A DNA stretch of 64,000 nt from a virus: positions 18,781 to 82,780 of the IMG/VR virus record IMGVR_UViG_3300020580_000001, one strand, 5' to 3'. Every line of letters starts with the position of its first letter. Position 1 is the stretch's first letter. This document shows positions 24,657-33,932 of this stretch, one piece after another. Made by a program: the position numbers and the translations under genes. The notes beneath the pieces are model-generated. The model was not told where the DNA came from. It was given only the letters and a program-made list of their open reading frames with translations, and did no database searches.

Positions 24657-25586
24657 TTAGCCATTCCCGGACCGCAATTGGCTCAATGTCCCAGATCCGC
24701 TTTGCGCAACACATGATAGCTCCATGAACCAAGGATCACCTCTAGAGTCGCCAACATGCTCTATAAATGTAACACGATATATCCCAGCCGGATCAAAGCC
24801 GCCCTGAAACAAGCTATTGTCTATCTTGATCTGTCCCTCGCGGGTTAGTTCTGGCGTAAATCCCTGAATTGATTTCGAGTCGAGATGGATGAGCGAATTC
24901 AGCTTGATTTGCGGATTTATCAATATCCGCACATTTATTCCGCGCGGTGTCTGCGTCGGCAGCCCAATCATTCCAGTCGCCCGATTGACAATAACCGGAG
25001 ATCCGGTTCCTTTATCATCCGGTTTTGTTATATGAAGCTTAGAGTCGGTATGATCATAATGCGCGACGCCTCCAACGCTATTTGCCAGGATATGCATGTA
25101 ATGCTTTGCCATCCCAAACATTGACACAGCACGCGGATATTTGAGACTCATCAAATCGTCTGTCGGTATATTCCCGGCGTTCATGCCATTCATGGTCGAC
25201 AACAGATATTTATAATGATCTAGTCCGGTACTGCCTGCCTTAAAGCTCTTATTGGCGACAGCCGTATTATGTGGTTCATCCATAGCAGCGGCAAAAACTG
25301 TCGTTGTCGTATCGGTTGCGTTATCCTTTCCGAGGTTCACCCACTTTATGTCACCGGAAAATATTTTCCCCATATTATCTCGATAGCCGGCCGAAAAGTC
25401 AGCCTTCTTGCCCATGGCAGCAAGGATCGCCTTTGCAGTGCTTGGCGCAAGATTGTAAACACATATAGATGCGGCGATAGGCTGAAATTCCGTCATCCCC
25501 TTAATGTCGAAGACGACTCTCAGATCACCGCCACAGCTTACGCCGCCGGCCGAGAGATTCCAGGCACGCAGCCATTGCCGGCCCAT
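24657..25586 (-). CDS. baseplate hub protein (gpD/gp27-like)
   Basis: 309 residues. LRVVFDIKGMTEFQPIAASI and CVYNLAPSTAKAILAAMGKK, VFAAAMDEPHNTAVANKSFK, and LTREGQIKIDNSLFQGGFDP...ISYRVTFIEH-type segments (here GIYRVTFIEHVGDSRGDPWF) match hub proteins of related myoviruses. It forms the trimeric platform for the spike. It is the first baseplate gene after the tape measures, separated from them by a plus-strand cassette. Confidence 0.8.
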   Translation of the reverse strand: MGRQWLRAWNLSAGGVSCGGDLRVVFDIKGMTEFQPIAASICVYNLAPSTAKAILAAMGKKADFSAGYRDNMGKIFSGDIKWVNLGKDNATDTTTTVFAAAMDEPHNTAVANKSFKAGSTGLDHYKYLLSTMNGMNAGNIPTDDLMSLKYPRAVSMFGMAKHYMHILANSVGGVAHYDHTDSKLHITKPDDKGTGSPVIVNRATGMIGLPTQTPRGINVRILINPQIKLNSLIHLDSKSIQGFTPELTREGQIKIDNSLFQGGFDPAGIYRVTFIEHVGDSRGDPWFMELSCVAQSGSGTLSQLRSGNG

Positions 25587-25603
25587 TTATTATCCGATTG
25601 TGC

Positions 25604-25632
25604 TTGACAAACTGCAAAAAGGGGTGCTGAAT
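25604..25632 (+). promoter_or_regulatory. promoter of the plus-strand cassette
   Basis: A perfect TTGACA (25604-25609) is followed after 17 bases by CTGAAT (25627-25632), which matches the -10 box only in its second half. The predicted start is about 25639-25640, at the GTG of the next gene, so the message may be leaderless. Confidence 0.4.
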
Positions 25633-25639
25633 AGAACCC

Positions 25640-25774
25640 GTGAGACAGAAGCGATCGATTGCACTGACTGCCCAGCAACTTGATTTCCTTGAAAAGGAAG
25701 CTGCGCGGCTTGGAATAACGGTCTCGGACCTCATTCGGAGAATTATCGATCAATATCGGGAGGAAAAGAAATGA
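25640..25774 (+). CDS. ribbon-helix-helix DNA-binding protein (44 aa)
   Basis: MRQKRSIALTAQQLDFLEKE then AARLGITVSDLIRRIIDQYR is the beta-alpha-alpha pattern of small CopG/Arc-type repressors. The GTG at 25640 is the only reasonable start after an upstream in-frame stop. The stop overlaps the next start (ATGA, 25771-25774). It is likely an autoregulator of this three-gene plus-strand cassette. Confidence 0.65.
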   Translation: MRQKRSIALTAQQLDFLEKEAARLGITVSDLIRRIIDQYREEKK

Positions 25775-26007
25775 AAAACTTACTTATTGCTGTCGCAATC
25801 TCGGCGGCGCTAATTTCTGGCACAACAGCAAAAGAAACCTGGAATGTTATAGGCGATTCTCAGTGCTGGTTTCCAAAGACCTCTAATTATGACGACGGTG
25901 AAGTCACCGTCCAATCAGGACATGGCTTGACATTGATATGCAAAATCAAACGGCCATTCTGTCTTCCGCCGGAATGCACCACATACGGTCATTCAGACCT
26001 GGAGTAA
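25771..26007 (+). CDS. small exported Cys-containing protein (78 aa)
   Basis: Signal peptide MKNLLIAVAISAALISGTTA; the mature part has four Cys (SQCWF, LICKI, PFCLP, PECTT) that could form two disulfides in the periplasm. GGGAGGAAAAGAA precedes the ATG. It is cotranscribed with the RHH protein. A superinfection-exclusion or envelope-modifying role is possible; no family is recognised. Confidence 0.65.
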   Translation: MKNLLIAVAISAALISGTTAKETWNVIGDSQCWFPKTSNYDDGEVTVQSGHGLTLICKIKRPFCLPPECTTYGHSDLE

Positions 26008-26012
26008 GAACA

Positions 26013-26396
26013 ATGATTATAGCCATGCTTGCCTTAATCCTCTTCGCAATCCTGTTTCCGAAGGCGCTGCGATTTCTATTTGCGCTGTTGTTCATTGGTG
26101 CTATTGTGATATCGGCGCACGCCGAAACAAATGTTTCGTGCAACCCAGACAGCATGGTCGCTAATGGATATTTTACGCACGGGTCAATGGTATGCAATGA
26201 CAACTGGCTTGACCGCCCGGCAGGCATTGCAATGGAGACACTTGCTAGACGGTGCGGCCATTTGTCAGAAGATACCCTGTTTTATCTCGCAATGAGTGGC
26301 GGAAAAGCCTTTGATAATTATGTCGCCAAAGTAGGCAAAAAAATAGCGTGCAAGGCCTTAGATAAAGAAATGTCAATCATCGACAACGCCAACTAA
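26013..26396 (+). CDS. membrane-anchored or exported protein (127 aa)
   Basis: The ATG at 26013 follows GGAGTAAGAAC. A long hydrophobic N-terminus (MIIAMLALILFAILFPKALR, FLFALLFIGAIVISAHAE) may be a membrane hairpin or an extended signal. The ~90-residue remainder has Cys in SCNPDS, MVCNDN, RRCGHL and IACKAL. It ends four bases into the tape-measure gene on the other strand. It probably acts in the envelope together with the preceding exported protein. Confidence 0.6.
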   Translation: MIIAMLALILFAILFPKALRFLFALLFIGAIVISAHAETNVSCNPDSMVANGYFTHGSMVCNDNWLDRPAGIAMETLARRCGHLSEDTLFYLAMSGGKAFDNYVAKVGKKIACKALDKEMSIIDNAN

Positions 26397-28339
26397 GCCG
26401 CATAGCTCGTCGTGTTCCTGATCGAATCCGCATTGCGCGGACGACTTAATGGACGCTCTGTCTTTTCAACTGGGAAGTCGCCAGCAATGTGAATATTCAC
26501 ATCATTAGTTACGGCGCGGTGATCATGAATTTCATTCATTGACTGCTGCCATGGCGTTGATGGCTTGGCCCGAATTGTTTCAAGCGCCTTATGAAAATCT
26601 GATGCTGGTGGAATATGCGCAAGAGGGTTTGTAATTGGATGATGTCCGAAAGCAGCCCTCACATGCGGAATTCGCTGTCCGCTATTATCAACCAATGGCC
26701 CTTCAAAATTAGGTGTTATCACATGTGTAGCTGATGCTAGACCAGATTCGCTTGCTCTCATAAGCTGATTGCGCGTCCTCACAAATCGTGGGTCCGTCAT
26801 GGCCGCATGAATCATTTGACGCGACTGCCCCTCCAAAGAATTCTTTGCGTAGCCATGTGCAGCTAGCCATTCCAACATTCTGGTCTTTCTGCGAAAATCG
26901 GGATTGCGTTCATTTCGAGGATCACGCGCACCATAGATGCCAAAGCCAGTACCTTGATCGTGCACGGCATTGGGATCTAATGAAGACTCAGACATGGCTT
27001 GCCCAACCATGAGGGCCGCCGCCGCATGAATACTAGCTTCCGGTACTCCTTCCTTGCGTAGCTGATCTTTCATCGCGGCCATTGCTGTAGCAATCCTTTC
27101 TCGCGATGTTCCGCCTGTATTTACGCCGCCAGCGTCTGCGCCGCCACCCCCTCCTCGAGCGCCGCCATGCCCAAACCTGCCGCGGCGCTGAGCGCCATGG
27201 CCGCCAGATTCCGTGCCTTCCCCTGGCCCAAAGCCGCCGCCAGCACCCCCAGCACCAGCGCCGCCGCCCAACCAACCCCGGACAGCCTCGCCGGCCGCAT
27301 AGGCACCAACCCCAATGATCCCGAGCGCCGCTAGCCCCGCCAGCAACGCCGTCAGTGGCGCAAACGCGGCAATGAAGCCAGCTACCATGCTGGCCACGAA
27401 CCGAACCATCACGATGCCACTAATAAGTTCTAGGAGATGCCTTACACCGGCAAGACCGGTTCCGTCCGGCTGCCCGATGATTTTTTGTAGCCAGCCGCCG
27501 ACCTCTTTTAGTGCATCCCATAGGAACACAAAAACCGGGCCAAGTTTGGAAAGATCCGTAAAAACATGGCCGATCTGCGTAACAAGCTCTGTGAAAAACT
27601 TGACGATACGGTCGGAATCATCATTAAGCCAGCTTGTAATCCGATCAAGAATGGCCATGAACTTGTCGAATAGCGCAGCATCGGCTTTCCGCGCGACTGT
27701 TTGAATCGCATCCGACAATGCATTATATGCGCGGGTAAGCGCTGCAGCCTTCTCGGCCTCTATGCCTAAATTGCTAGCTAATTGCTTTTCGAAATATGGA
27801 CCAAAAATATCTTGCCGATGTTTTATTAAGGCATCTTCTTCAATGCTAAGCGCACTAGCCCTTGCGATCGCACGCCCCTTGCCTTCCTTGTCCGTTGCCT
27901 CATTATATTCTTTTGCGGCCTTCTCTCGTGCCTTCAGGAAGGCGCCGAAGCTATCCTTGGGATCATATTTGATGCCATATAAATTTTGTAGTTGTCTTGC
28001 GGCCGCGTCGCCAAATTTACGAAATGTCTCGGACCAGCCCTCCCACGAGCGCTGGGCATTATCCGCCCCCTCACCGCTCTGTACTGCCGCCTTGCGCAAT
28101 GCATCTATTTGTTCCGCCGATGCGCCGGTCTTCTGCGATGCATACCATAATTCGCTAAGCGAGAATGAAATTCGCTTTGTTGCATCACTAACAATTGTCG
28201 GCAGCTCACCAATCTTTGCGCCGAATTCCTCGGCACGAGTTTGGACCCGCTTTAAGCCCTCATCAAAATCTTTGCGGCTTTTTTGATCCTGGTCGTACGC
28301 TATCTTGACCAAAAAACTTGAAAGGATATCGTCGGCCAT
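26393..28339 (-). CDS. tape-measure-like protein 2 with tail-lysozyme domain
   Basis: 648 residues. Residues 1-340 are helical and align nearly without gaps with the upstream 644-residue gene product (AALFDK at 221 versus 219; PDG at 291 versus 290). Hydrophobic helices lie at about 300-350, a Gly-rich linker at 357-410, and a tail-lysozyme domain at 412-535 (GVPEASIHAAAALMVGQAMS, likely catalytic Glu451). It sets tail length and/or opens the peptidoglycan during DNA entry. The frame overlaps the upstream gene by one base. Confidence 0.8.
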   Translation of the reverse strand: MADDILSSFLVKIAYDQDQKSRKDFDEGLKRVQTRAEEFGAKIGELPTIVSDATKRISFSLSELWYASQKTGASAEQIDALRKAAVQSGEGADNAQRSWEGWSETFRKFGDAAARQLQNLYGIKYDPKDSFGAFLKAREKAAKEYNEATDKEGKGRAIARASALSIEEDALIKHRQDIFGPYFEKQLASNLGIEAEKAAALTRAYNALSDAIQTVARKADAALFDKFMAILDRITSWLNDDSDRIVKFFTELVTQIGHVFTDLSKLGPVFVFLWDALKEVGGWLQKIIGQPDGTGLAGVRHLLELISGIVMVRFVASMVAGFIAAFAPLTALLAGLAALGIIGVGAYAAGEAVRGWLGGGAGAGGAGGGFGPGEGTESGGHGAQRRGRFGHGGARGGGGGADAGGVNTGGTSRERIATAMAAMKDQLRKEGVPEASIHAAAALMVGQAMSESSLDPNAVHDQGTGFGIYGARDPRNERNPDFRRKTRMLEWLAAHGYAKNSLEGQSRQMIHAAMTDPRFVRTRNQLMRASESGLASATHVITPNFEGPLVDNSGQRIPHVRAAFGHHPITNPLAHIPPASDFHKALETIRAKPSTPWQQSMNEIHDHRAVTNDVNIHIAGDFPVEKTERPLSRPRNADSIRNTTSYAA

Positions 28340-30273
28340 CAGGCTAGCCTATCTAACGAACGCAATGTGCCGGCATGTATGGATTTCATATGCCTTGCTA
28401 TCTCGGATGCCGCGGTATGCGGATCGGTCGACGCTAGTTGTATATTTGTGACCTGCTTCCTAGATCCGATATTATTCACCCACTGCTTGCGAACTTGATG
28501 CGGATGCCCGAACGAATGCCGCAAAGGGGCTCCGTGTCTAACAAATATATCCAAGAAATCATTTAGAGTCCGCCCTTGAAGGTGGCCCTCCTTCCGCGTA
28601 ATCCCATAAGCAACTTTTGCTGCAACTTCTGGATTATTTAAATCCAACTTAGCGTGCCGTGGAAGCCCCGTCCATTGCTCAACCTGACGCGCATATTCAG
28701 CCGGGTCATTGCGGTCCGCGCGTGGGGCATATTTCTTAAGCTCGCCGGCTAATGTATCAACACCCTTCATATTTGCAAACATTGTTTTGTATCGAGATAA
28801 TTGTTCAATTATTGCATGCGCAGCATCCGCCGGTGTCTCAAATTTCTTAAATCCTCCTTCCTTGGCTCTAATATTGCCTAGATTAAATCCTCGAATATCA
28901 CTAGCTGCACCAGCGATTGGATGGAATGCGCCTTGTGCACCAGGAATGTTAAAATCCTGCCCTGCCCCCACGTTCTGATCGTGAGAAAATGGACCATAAC
29001 CGCCTTTCTTGATGTAATCTTGCGTTCCAGGCTCTGGCATGGCAAGTAGTGGTGTGGTTGGAGCTTTCTGAGCGTGCGTTTCCTCCTTCGGCATTCCCGG
29101 ATGCCAGCCGGGATGATCGAGGCCATAAGGATCGTCTCCCTCGGCCTTCCCAATGCCAGGAGTTCTATTCCAAAGCCGTTCCGCAGCAGCAGCTCCAGAG
29201 CCGCCAAGCGCATGCCCAGGATCTCCGGCAAATGCTTCGGCGCCTTCATATGCCGCCAGAAAGGCCACGCCACCAGGCAAGAGCCGGATCAATGCGCGGA
29301 TTCCAAGAAGTCCAGCAAGCTTCAGCGCCCACTTACCGGCGATGTAAACCGCCAGCGCGTCCAGCACATAGCGAACCGCATGCAAGCCACCATGCTGGCC
29401 GTCCGGCGAGCCCAGAAGTCGGTCGAGCGCCGCCGTTGTCCTATCTAGCCCGGCAGCGATTAGATGCACCGCAGGAACCGCTACAGGCTCGATGTCCCTC
29501 CAGGCAAGCACAAGCTGGTCGACAACCGTTGTTAGATCGGCAACGATCTCCTCGGAATGCTCATTGACCCACTTCGTCATGTCGTCGAGGACGATGCCAT
29601 ATTTGTCAAATAGCGCCGCGGCCATTTTGCGGCCAAGAGTCTCAAGCGAATCGCCAAGCGCGTCCAATGACCGGATTAGAGCAACCGCCTTCTCGGCCGC
29701 CTCCGGAAGATATTCATTGCTCTCCATCTGTTTTTGAAAATACGGATCGTAGACGGCACGGCCGCGGGCGAGAATAACATCCTCGTCCGTCTTCATCAGC
29801 TCGAGCATGCCGACCTGCATGTCGCCATGTTTGCGGCGCTCGGCCATCGCTTTCAAATATGCTTGATGGGCGGTTGCCGCATCTTTAAAATCTTCGTCTC
29901 TCAGTCCTAATTGCCTTTTTAACACATCCTTGTATTGAGGGTATAATCTAAGCTTTTCTGAGAATTTATCAAAATCAGCGTGAAATTTCTCTAAGGTCGT
30001 GCCGGACTGCACCATCGCCTTGCCGGCGGCATCAAGAGTCCTAATCGAGACATTTGCTTTTTGGGCTTCATAATATAGCTTGCTTAATCCGGCCGCGATC
30101 TTATCCGTCGCATATACAATTGCTGTAGCCGCCGCGGTAATTGTCGGCACAACAATGGCAACCGCCTCGGCGAGCGCATCAAATGCCTTCTCCGCCTCGC
30201 GCACTTCCGTCGAGGTCGGCCCCTTCATCGAGAGGCTGACCAAGTAATGTTCTAGTATATTAGGGGCGGCCAT
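28339..30273 (-). CDS. tape-measure-like protein 1 with lytic domain
   Basis: 644 residues. A helical N-terminal half (REAEKAFDALAEAVAIVVPT, DKIAAGLSKLYYEAQKANVS) with hydrophobic helices at about 300-345. The C-terminal part (about 455-590: GFNLGNIRAKEGGFKKFETP, AIIEQLSRYKTMFANMKGVD, KYAPRADRNDPAEYARQVEQ) matches the structural-lysozyme domain present in many podovirus and myovirus internal proteins. The two adjacent paralogues thus carry different muralytic domains. Confidence 0.8.
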   Translation of the reverse strand: MAAPNILEHYLVSLSMKGPTSTEVREAEKAFDALAEAVAIVVPTITAAATAIVYATDKIAAGLSKLYYEAQKANVSIRTLDAAGKAMVQSGTTLEKFHADFDKFSEKLRLYPQYKDVLKRQLGLRDEDFKDAATAHQAYLKAMAERRKHGDMQVGMLELMKTDEDVILARGRAVYDPYFQKQMESNEYLPEAAEKAVALIRSLDALGDSLETLGRKMAAALFDKYGIVLDDMTKWVNEHSEEIVADLTTVVDQLVLAWRDIEPVAVPAVHLIAAGLDRTTAALDRLLGSPDGQHGGLHAVRYVLDALAVYIAGKWALKLAGLLGIRALIRLLPGGVAFLAAYEGAEAFAGDPGHALGGSGAAAAERLWNRTPGIGKAEGDDPYGLDHPGWHPGMPKEETHAQKAPTTPLLAMPEPGTQDYIKKGGYGPFSHDQNVGAGQDFNIPGAQGAFHPIAGAASDIRGFNLGNIRAKEGGFKKFETPADAAHAIIEQLSRYKTMFANMKGVDTLAGELKKYAPRADRNDPAEYARQVEQWTGLPRHAKLDLNNPEVAAKVAYGITRKEGHLQGRTLNDFLDIFVRHGAPLRHSFGHPHQVRKQWVNNIGSRKQVTNIQLASTDPHTAASEIARHMKSIHAGTLRSLDRLA

Positions 30274-30472
30274 CGCGCTTGTTCATCGCCTCGTGCGCCC
30301 TGAATTGATTCTCGGCGTCCGCTTCGATCGCCTCGTTCAATTCGGCAATTTTGCAAAGATCATATGTTCCATCAAACAATTCACTGAACTTAATATGCCG
30401 GCTTATAACTGGCCGCATGATCCAATCTCGCCCATTCGGCAAAGATACAACATCATAATCTAGGTGCGGCAC
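30260..30472 (-). CDS. DUF6889-like tail assembly protein (70 aa)
   Basis: RDWIMRPVISRHIKFSELFD...AELNEAIEADAENQFRAHEA matches the small proteins that follow the tail assembly chaperone in related myoviruses (W.MRPV, ...N.A.....EN..RA.EA). It overlaps the tape-measure start by 14 bases. It probably assists tail assembly. Confidence 0.7.
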   Translation of the reverse strand: MPHLDYDVVSLPNGRDWIMRPVISRHIKFSELFDGTYDLCKIAELNEAIEADAENQFRAHEAMNKRDGRP

Positions 30473-30486
30473 ATGACTAGTAAATT

Positions 30487-30909
30487 CTAGCCTGTGCCTG
30501 GTAAAAAATTTTGGAAATTATCCTGTAGCACAGCAATGACAATACCGCCTATTTCCATCAGGCCGATATCGTCAAACATTGGCTGGTGCGCCGCTTCATT
30601 CCATACCTTTGCCCAGCCTTTGCCTGCAACCATTTTGCGTTCGCACGAACCCATGCATACGGCAATGAGAGCATGTGTCTTCTCCCGCGGCATATCTGCT
30701 ATTGAGGTTGCGATTTGCGAAACCACCTTTATTTGCAAAGTCCGTTTTGCTTCGCCAGAATCAACATCAGAGGAGGAATCTTTATCTAAGCCGATAAGAT
30801 CCTTAACGCTGACCAAAAGCGGCGATAGATCGAGCATTAAATCCAATTGATCCATTGCGGACAATTTTTTATTTTTGTAAGTTATTCCATTAATCTCGAA
30901 TTCAGCCAT
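30487..30909 (-). CDS. tail assembly chaperone
   Basis: MAEFEINGITYKNKKLSAMD then QLDLMLDLSPLLVSVKDLIG and a C-terminal MEIGGIVIAVLQDNFQNFLP fit the chaperone encoded between tail tube and tape measure. The product coats the tape measure before tube polymerisation. The 14-base gap to the next gene leaves little room for a classic frameshift, so the two chaperone-type products appear to be made separately. Confidence 0.7.
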   Translation of the reverse strand: MAEFEINGITYKNKKLSAMDQLDLMLDLSPLLVSVKDLIGLDKDSSSDVDSGEAKRTLQIKVVSQIATSIADMPREKTHALIAVCMGSCERKMVAGKGWAKVWNEAAHQPMFDDIGLMEIGGIVIAVLQDNFQNFLPGTG

Positions 30910-30910
30910 A

Positions 30911-31381
30911 TCACCCCGCTAGAATTGTCGTACTACCGGGACTGCCATCTCCGAGAGTTTCGTCAATAACCCCGGCATTAAATACCCAATCAAGCATCCC
31001 TCCTTCCCTGGCATTGACATTGTCAGGAATCTTTTTGATCGAGCACAAAAGACAAACGATCGTATCGCCACGGGTCGGATTGCGGACGGTAATCGTGCTG
31101 TTTCCGCAATTCGCGGAACTGTTCGTGGTTTGCTTATAAAGCGACGACATCAAAGAATTTGTGGGACTTGTTTTTTGTAGACGTATGGACACTGTACCTC
31201 CCTGTGCCGCATGAAGCGAGGTCATTGGTGTACCATCACAGCCCCATACGATTGTTGTCTTATCGCCTTCGAGCGCAATCGTAACTCCCTCTTCGGCAAT
31301 GCCTCCTCCGGGAGATATAGAGAATGATCCGGCCGGATCGGTAATCGCGACATTGACATCTGAAAAAGAATAAGTTGCCAT
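30911..31381 (-). CDS. tail tube protein (DUF3277)
   Basis: MATYSFSDVNVAITDPAGSF, GIAEEGVTIALEGDKTTIVW and GDGTVMHSLHA-type GCDGTPMTSLHAAQGGTVSI are diagnostic of DUF3277 tube proteins. The 156-residue length and position directly after the sheath gene agree. Confidence 0.85.
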   Translation of the reverse strand: MATYSFSDVNVAITDPAGSFSISPGGGIAEEGVTIALEGDKTTIVWGCDGTPMTSLHAAQGGTVSIRLQKTSPTNSLMSSLYKQTTNSSANCGNSTITVRNPTRGDTIVCLLCSIKKIPDNVNAREGGMLDWVFNAGVIDETLGDGSPGSTTILAG

Positions 31382-31385
31382 TTGA

Positions 31386-33206
31386 TTACCTATTCACGGT
31401 GATGATGACATTTACATAATGTACGGCCCCAGCGAGCTTAATCGCGCATTGGATCGGCACCGACTTACGAGCTTCTCGATCTGCCTGTGCCTGCGTTGCT
31501 ACTGGCGGCGCAAAGACGTAATAACCAAGGGTTAACGTATCCCCGGTATTTAACTGACCGAACGGAGGTCCGGTCCATCTTCCAGGTGCCACAAGACCAT
31601 TATTGACGGCTCCCTGCAAAGTATCATTGATCTCATTGACGATCTGATGCATACCTGGATCAGTTTGGGGAATTTTGGTTGGAGACTGATAAAGGAGATT
31701 ATAAACATTGGTCTGCACTGCATTCGCAAGCCAATCTGTTCCGTGGACCTCGTCAAAGAAAAATCCGTTAGCCATCACGCCTTGCTGAATAATTGCAGTA
31801 GCGTTTTGGAAGTTCACGAAGACATTACAATTTTTATTGGTTAATGTCTGGGCCTGCGATTCCGTTATGAATTCTGCAACAATCCCTGGCTCTTGCTTGA
31901 ATTTAAGAGTTATAACAGAATTATTAGCACTGAAATTGACAGTGAATGCACGACCGAATACTGAAGCCGCAGAATATGGGCTGGAAGACGAATATTGCTC
32001 AAACGTACGTTTGTATCCCAACACCTTTATGGAGCTGGCGATATCAGAGTTGTTTGTTGGATCGAGGACTCCCGGCGCCTGCGTCGAGACGCCAAATATG
32101 TGCGCCCTATTAGCGCCCTCGATATATCCAGCGACAGCAATATAGTCTGAATCGGCCGGCGGAGTTGCAGTGGCGAATGTTGCTCCGTACCACACACCGG
32201 AAAGATTATCTAGCACTCCGATGCATGCGAGAGCCGTCTCGGGATTTACGCCGATCACCGGAGCAGAAGCAGTACTCAATGTCGTATTAGTCAACACCGA
32301 AAGGTCTGTACCGCTTCCCCCGGTCAGCGTAGCGCCTGATACCGTAGCGGCTGATGCAGCCAATGTATAGGCATTTCCAGCCGTACCAGCCAAATCCGAA
32401 ACGACATAAACCTTTGTTCCGACCACATTCGGTATTGAAAGCGTCACTTTAGAAATATTAACATCTAATGACGGATTAGCAAACGCTACTAAATTAGCCA
32501 TTGTTGCGGCTGTCGTGCCACCAATCAGCACCTGATTGCCAGTCGGCCCAGAAGAAACAAATGTTACAACTGTGCCATTGATGGTAACCGAGGCACCAGC
32601 TAGTGGATTCACCGGGAAACTAATCCATCCACTTGCGGTTGGCGCACGTGCTGCGCTTACGGAGCTTGTAACTCCGGTCGTTCCAGAAGTAATATCAAAT
32701 CTTTGAATGTTGCTATTCCAAACAAATGTTGCCCCTGCCGCCAAAGTTTGCAATTCTGTTTGAATAGCCGATGCCACACCGTTGAGATTAAGCGCGCCAG
32801 TAAGTCCTATACCAGTCAATGAGCATGGCACGCCATCAACATAAACCAAAAAACCGCCATTAGATATTGATGTGAAATTGGAGAGAAGTTGCATAGTAGG
32901 CGACATCACACCACTATGAAGAATGCCGCTTGTGGCGAATTGTGCCCAGCGGCCGATATAACAAAACGCCGGCTGTGGACTTTGTGAAAAGAAGAGATCC
33001 GCCGCTAGCCACTCTGGAGAGGTTGTGCCAAAATCGCTTGTCACACCCGCAAGCGTCGTGTAGAGACGAATACGCTCGGTCGTATCGATTACCGGCGACG
33101 AGCCAATAATCACAAGACTGCCAAAATTAGAAAACGTCGCGGCGAGTGGCGCAATATTAACTTGAACATTGACGACGTCGGAGACGTTGAGGCCCGTGGG
33201 CGCCAT
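31386..33206 (-). CDS. tail sheath protein (DUF3383)
   Basis: 606 residues. The DUF3383 start (VSDVVNVQVNIAPLAATFSN, FGSLVIIGSSPVIDTTERIR) is followed by a central region (YIGRWAQ..., FWNSNIQRF-type VWNSNIQRFDITSGTTGVTS) and a C-terminal subdomain (FDEVHGTDWLANAVQTNVYN, LAPGRWTGP-type LVAPGRWTGPPFGQLNTGDT). It forms the contractile sheath and establishes the myovirus morphology. AAGGAAA precedes the ATG, and a terminator hairpin sits 14 bases upstream of the start. Confidence 0.9.
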   Translation of the reverse strand: MAPTGLNVSDVVNVQVNIAPLAATFSNFGSLVIIGSSPVIDTTERIRLYTTLAGVTSDFGTTSPEWLAADLFFSQSPQPAFCYIGRWAQFATSGILHSGVMSPTMQLLSNFTSISNGGFLVYVDGVPCSLTGIGLTGALNLNGVASAIQTELQTLAAGATFVWNSNIQRFDITSGTTGVTSSVSAARAPTASGWISFPVNPLAGASVTINGTVVTFVSSGPTGNQVLIGGTTAATMANLVAFANPSLDVNISKVTLSIPNVVGTKVYVVSDLAGTAGNAYTLAASAATVSGATLTGGSGTDLSVLTNTTLSTASAPVIGVNPETALACIGVLDNLSGVWYGATFATATPPADSDYIAVAGYIEGANRAHIFGVSTQAPGVLDPTNNSDIASSIKVLGYKRTFEQYSSSSPYSAASVFGRAFTVNFSANNSVITLKFKQEPGIVAEFITESQAQTLTNKNCNVFVNFQNATAIIQQGVMANGFFFDEVHGTDWLANAVQTNVYNLLYQSPTKIPQTDPGMHQIVNEINDTLQGAVNNGLVAPGRWTGPPFGQLNTGDTLTLGYYVFAPPVATQAQADREARKSVPIQCAIKLAGAVHYVNVIITVNR

Positions 33207-33219
33207 GATATTTCCTTAT

Positions 33220-33253
33220 AAAAAAAGCCCCGCTTGCTTTCGCAATGGGGCTT
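33220..33253 (-). terminator. intrinsic terminator immediately upstream of the sheath gene
   Basis: On the minus strand AAGCCCC and TTGC pair with GCAA and GGGGCTT around a GAAA loop, followed by seven T. It lies between the neck-terminator gene and the sheath gene start (33206), leaving no room for a separate promoter. It therefore acts within the late transcript as a partial terminator or as a 5'-end processing or stabilising hairpin. Confidence 0.8.
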
Positions 33254-33281
33254 AGAATTATCGATGATTGAATTTTAGCTG

Positions 33282-33911
33282 TTAAACCTGCGGGGGATTA
33301 GGCCCGGCACTGAATGCATTCGTATTGCCGGTATCGCCCTCAATCGTAATTGGAGCTGATAGAATATTGAGAACTGGATATGTGCGATCGATCTCGCGCC
33401 GGACACAAAATGTCAGATCGACACGGCGAAACCAAACCTCATTGATCAATTCCGATGTGTTGATTATTTTGCAATCCGAAGCGACGATATTCATGTTTTG
33501 TAAAAAGAACGATTCCCGATTTTGATCGACCGCAAGCCCGGCTCGGAACATGTTTGCATTGCCCCGTGAGTTCGGGCCATAGAAGCTCGCCATGACCTCC
33601 AGCACTTCATGACGGCGCTGCTCGTCATAGCCTTGCCCGGCCGGATCATTGGGATTGGATGGCTCGCCACGCCAATGCCGTGTATATGCGCTATATTCCG
33701 GCGTTTCGGAAAGGATGCCTACCCCACACCAATCAACCGTTGCCTCCGGCTGCTTGGGCGACGGTGTTTGCCAGCGCGGCCGAACCATAGGCCCAGGCAG
33801 GCCTGTCATGCCAACCACGGCGCCTTGCAAAAACGCATCGAGCGCGATATCTTCGATAGGTGGCGCACTTGACGGAACAAGATAGCCGCCGGTTGAGGAA
33901 TCGTTTGACAA
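33282..33911 (-). CDS. neck/tail terminator-like protein (LIC_12616 type)
   Basis: 209 residues. DIALDAFLQGAVVGMTGLPG, PMVRPRWQTPSPKQPEATVD and WCGVGILSETPEYSAYTRHW match the family that caps the tail or neck in related phages. RREIDRTYPVLNILSAPITI ends the fold. It sits between the connector genes and the sheath gene. Confidence 0.8.
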   Translation of the reverse strand: MSNDSSTGGYLVPSSAPPIEDIALDAFLQGAVVGMTGLPGPMVRPRWQTPSPKQPEATVDWCGVGILSETPEYSAYTRHWRGEPSNPNDPAGQGYDEQRRHEVLEVMASFYGPNSRGNANMFRAGLAVDQNRESFFLQNMNIVASDCKIINTSELINEVWFRRVDLTFCVRREIDRTYPVLNILSAPITIEGDTGNTNAFSAGPNPPQV

Positions 33912-33932
33912 GGCATGTCCTAAATTGATAAG
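33905..33932 (+). promoter_or_regulatory. promoter of the plus-strand gene at 33956
   Basis: A perfect TTGACA at 33905-33910, a 16-base spacer, then GATAAG at 33927-33932 (four of six matches to TATAAT). The -35 box overlaps the start region of the neck gene. A ribosome site follows at 33943. Confidence 0.45.
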
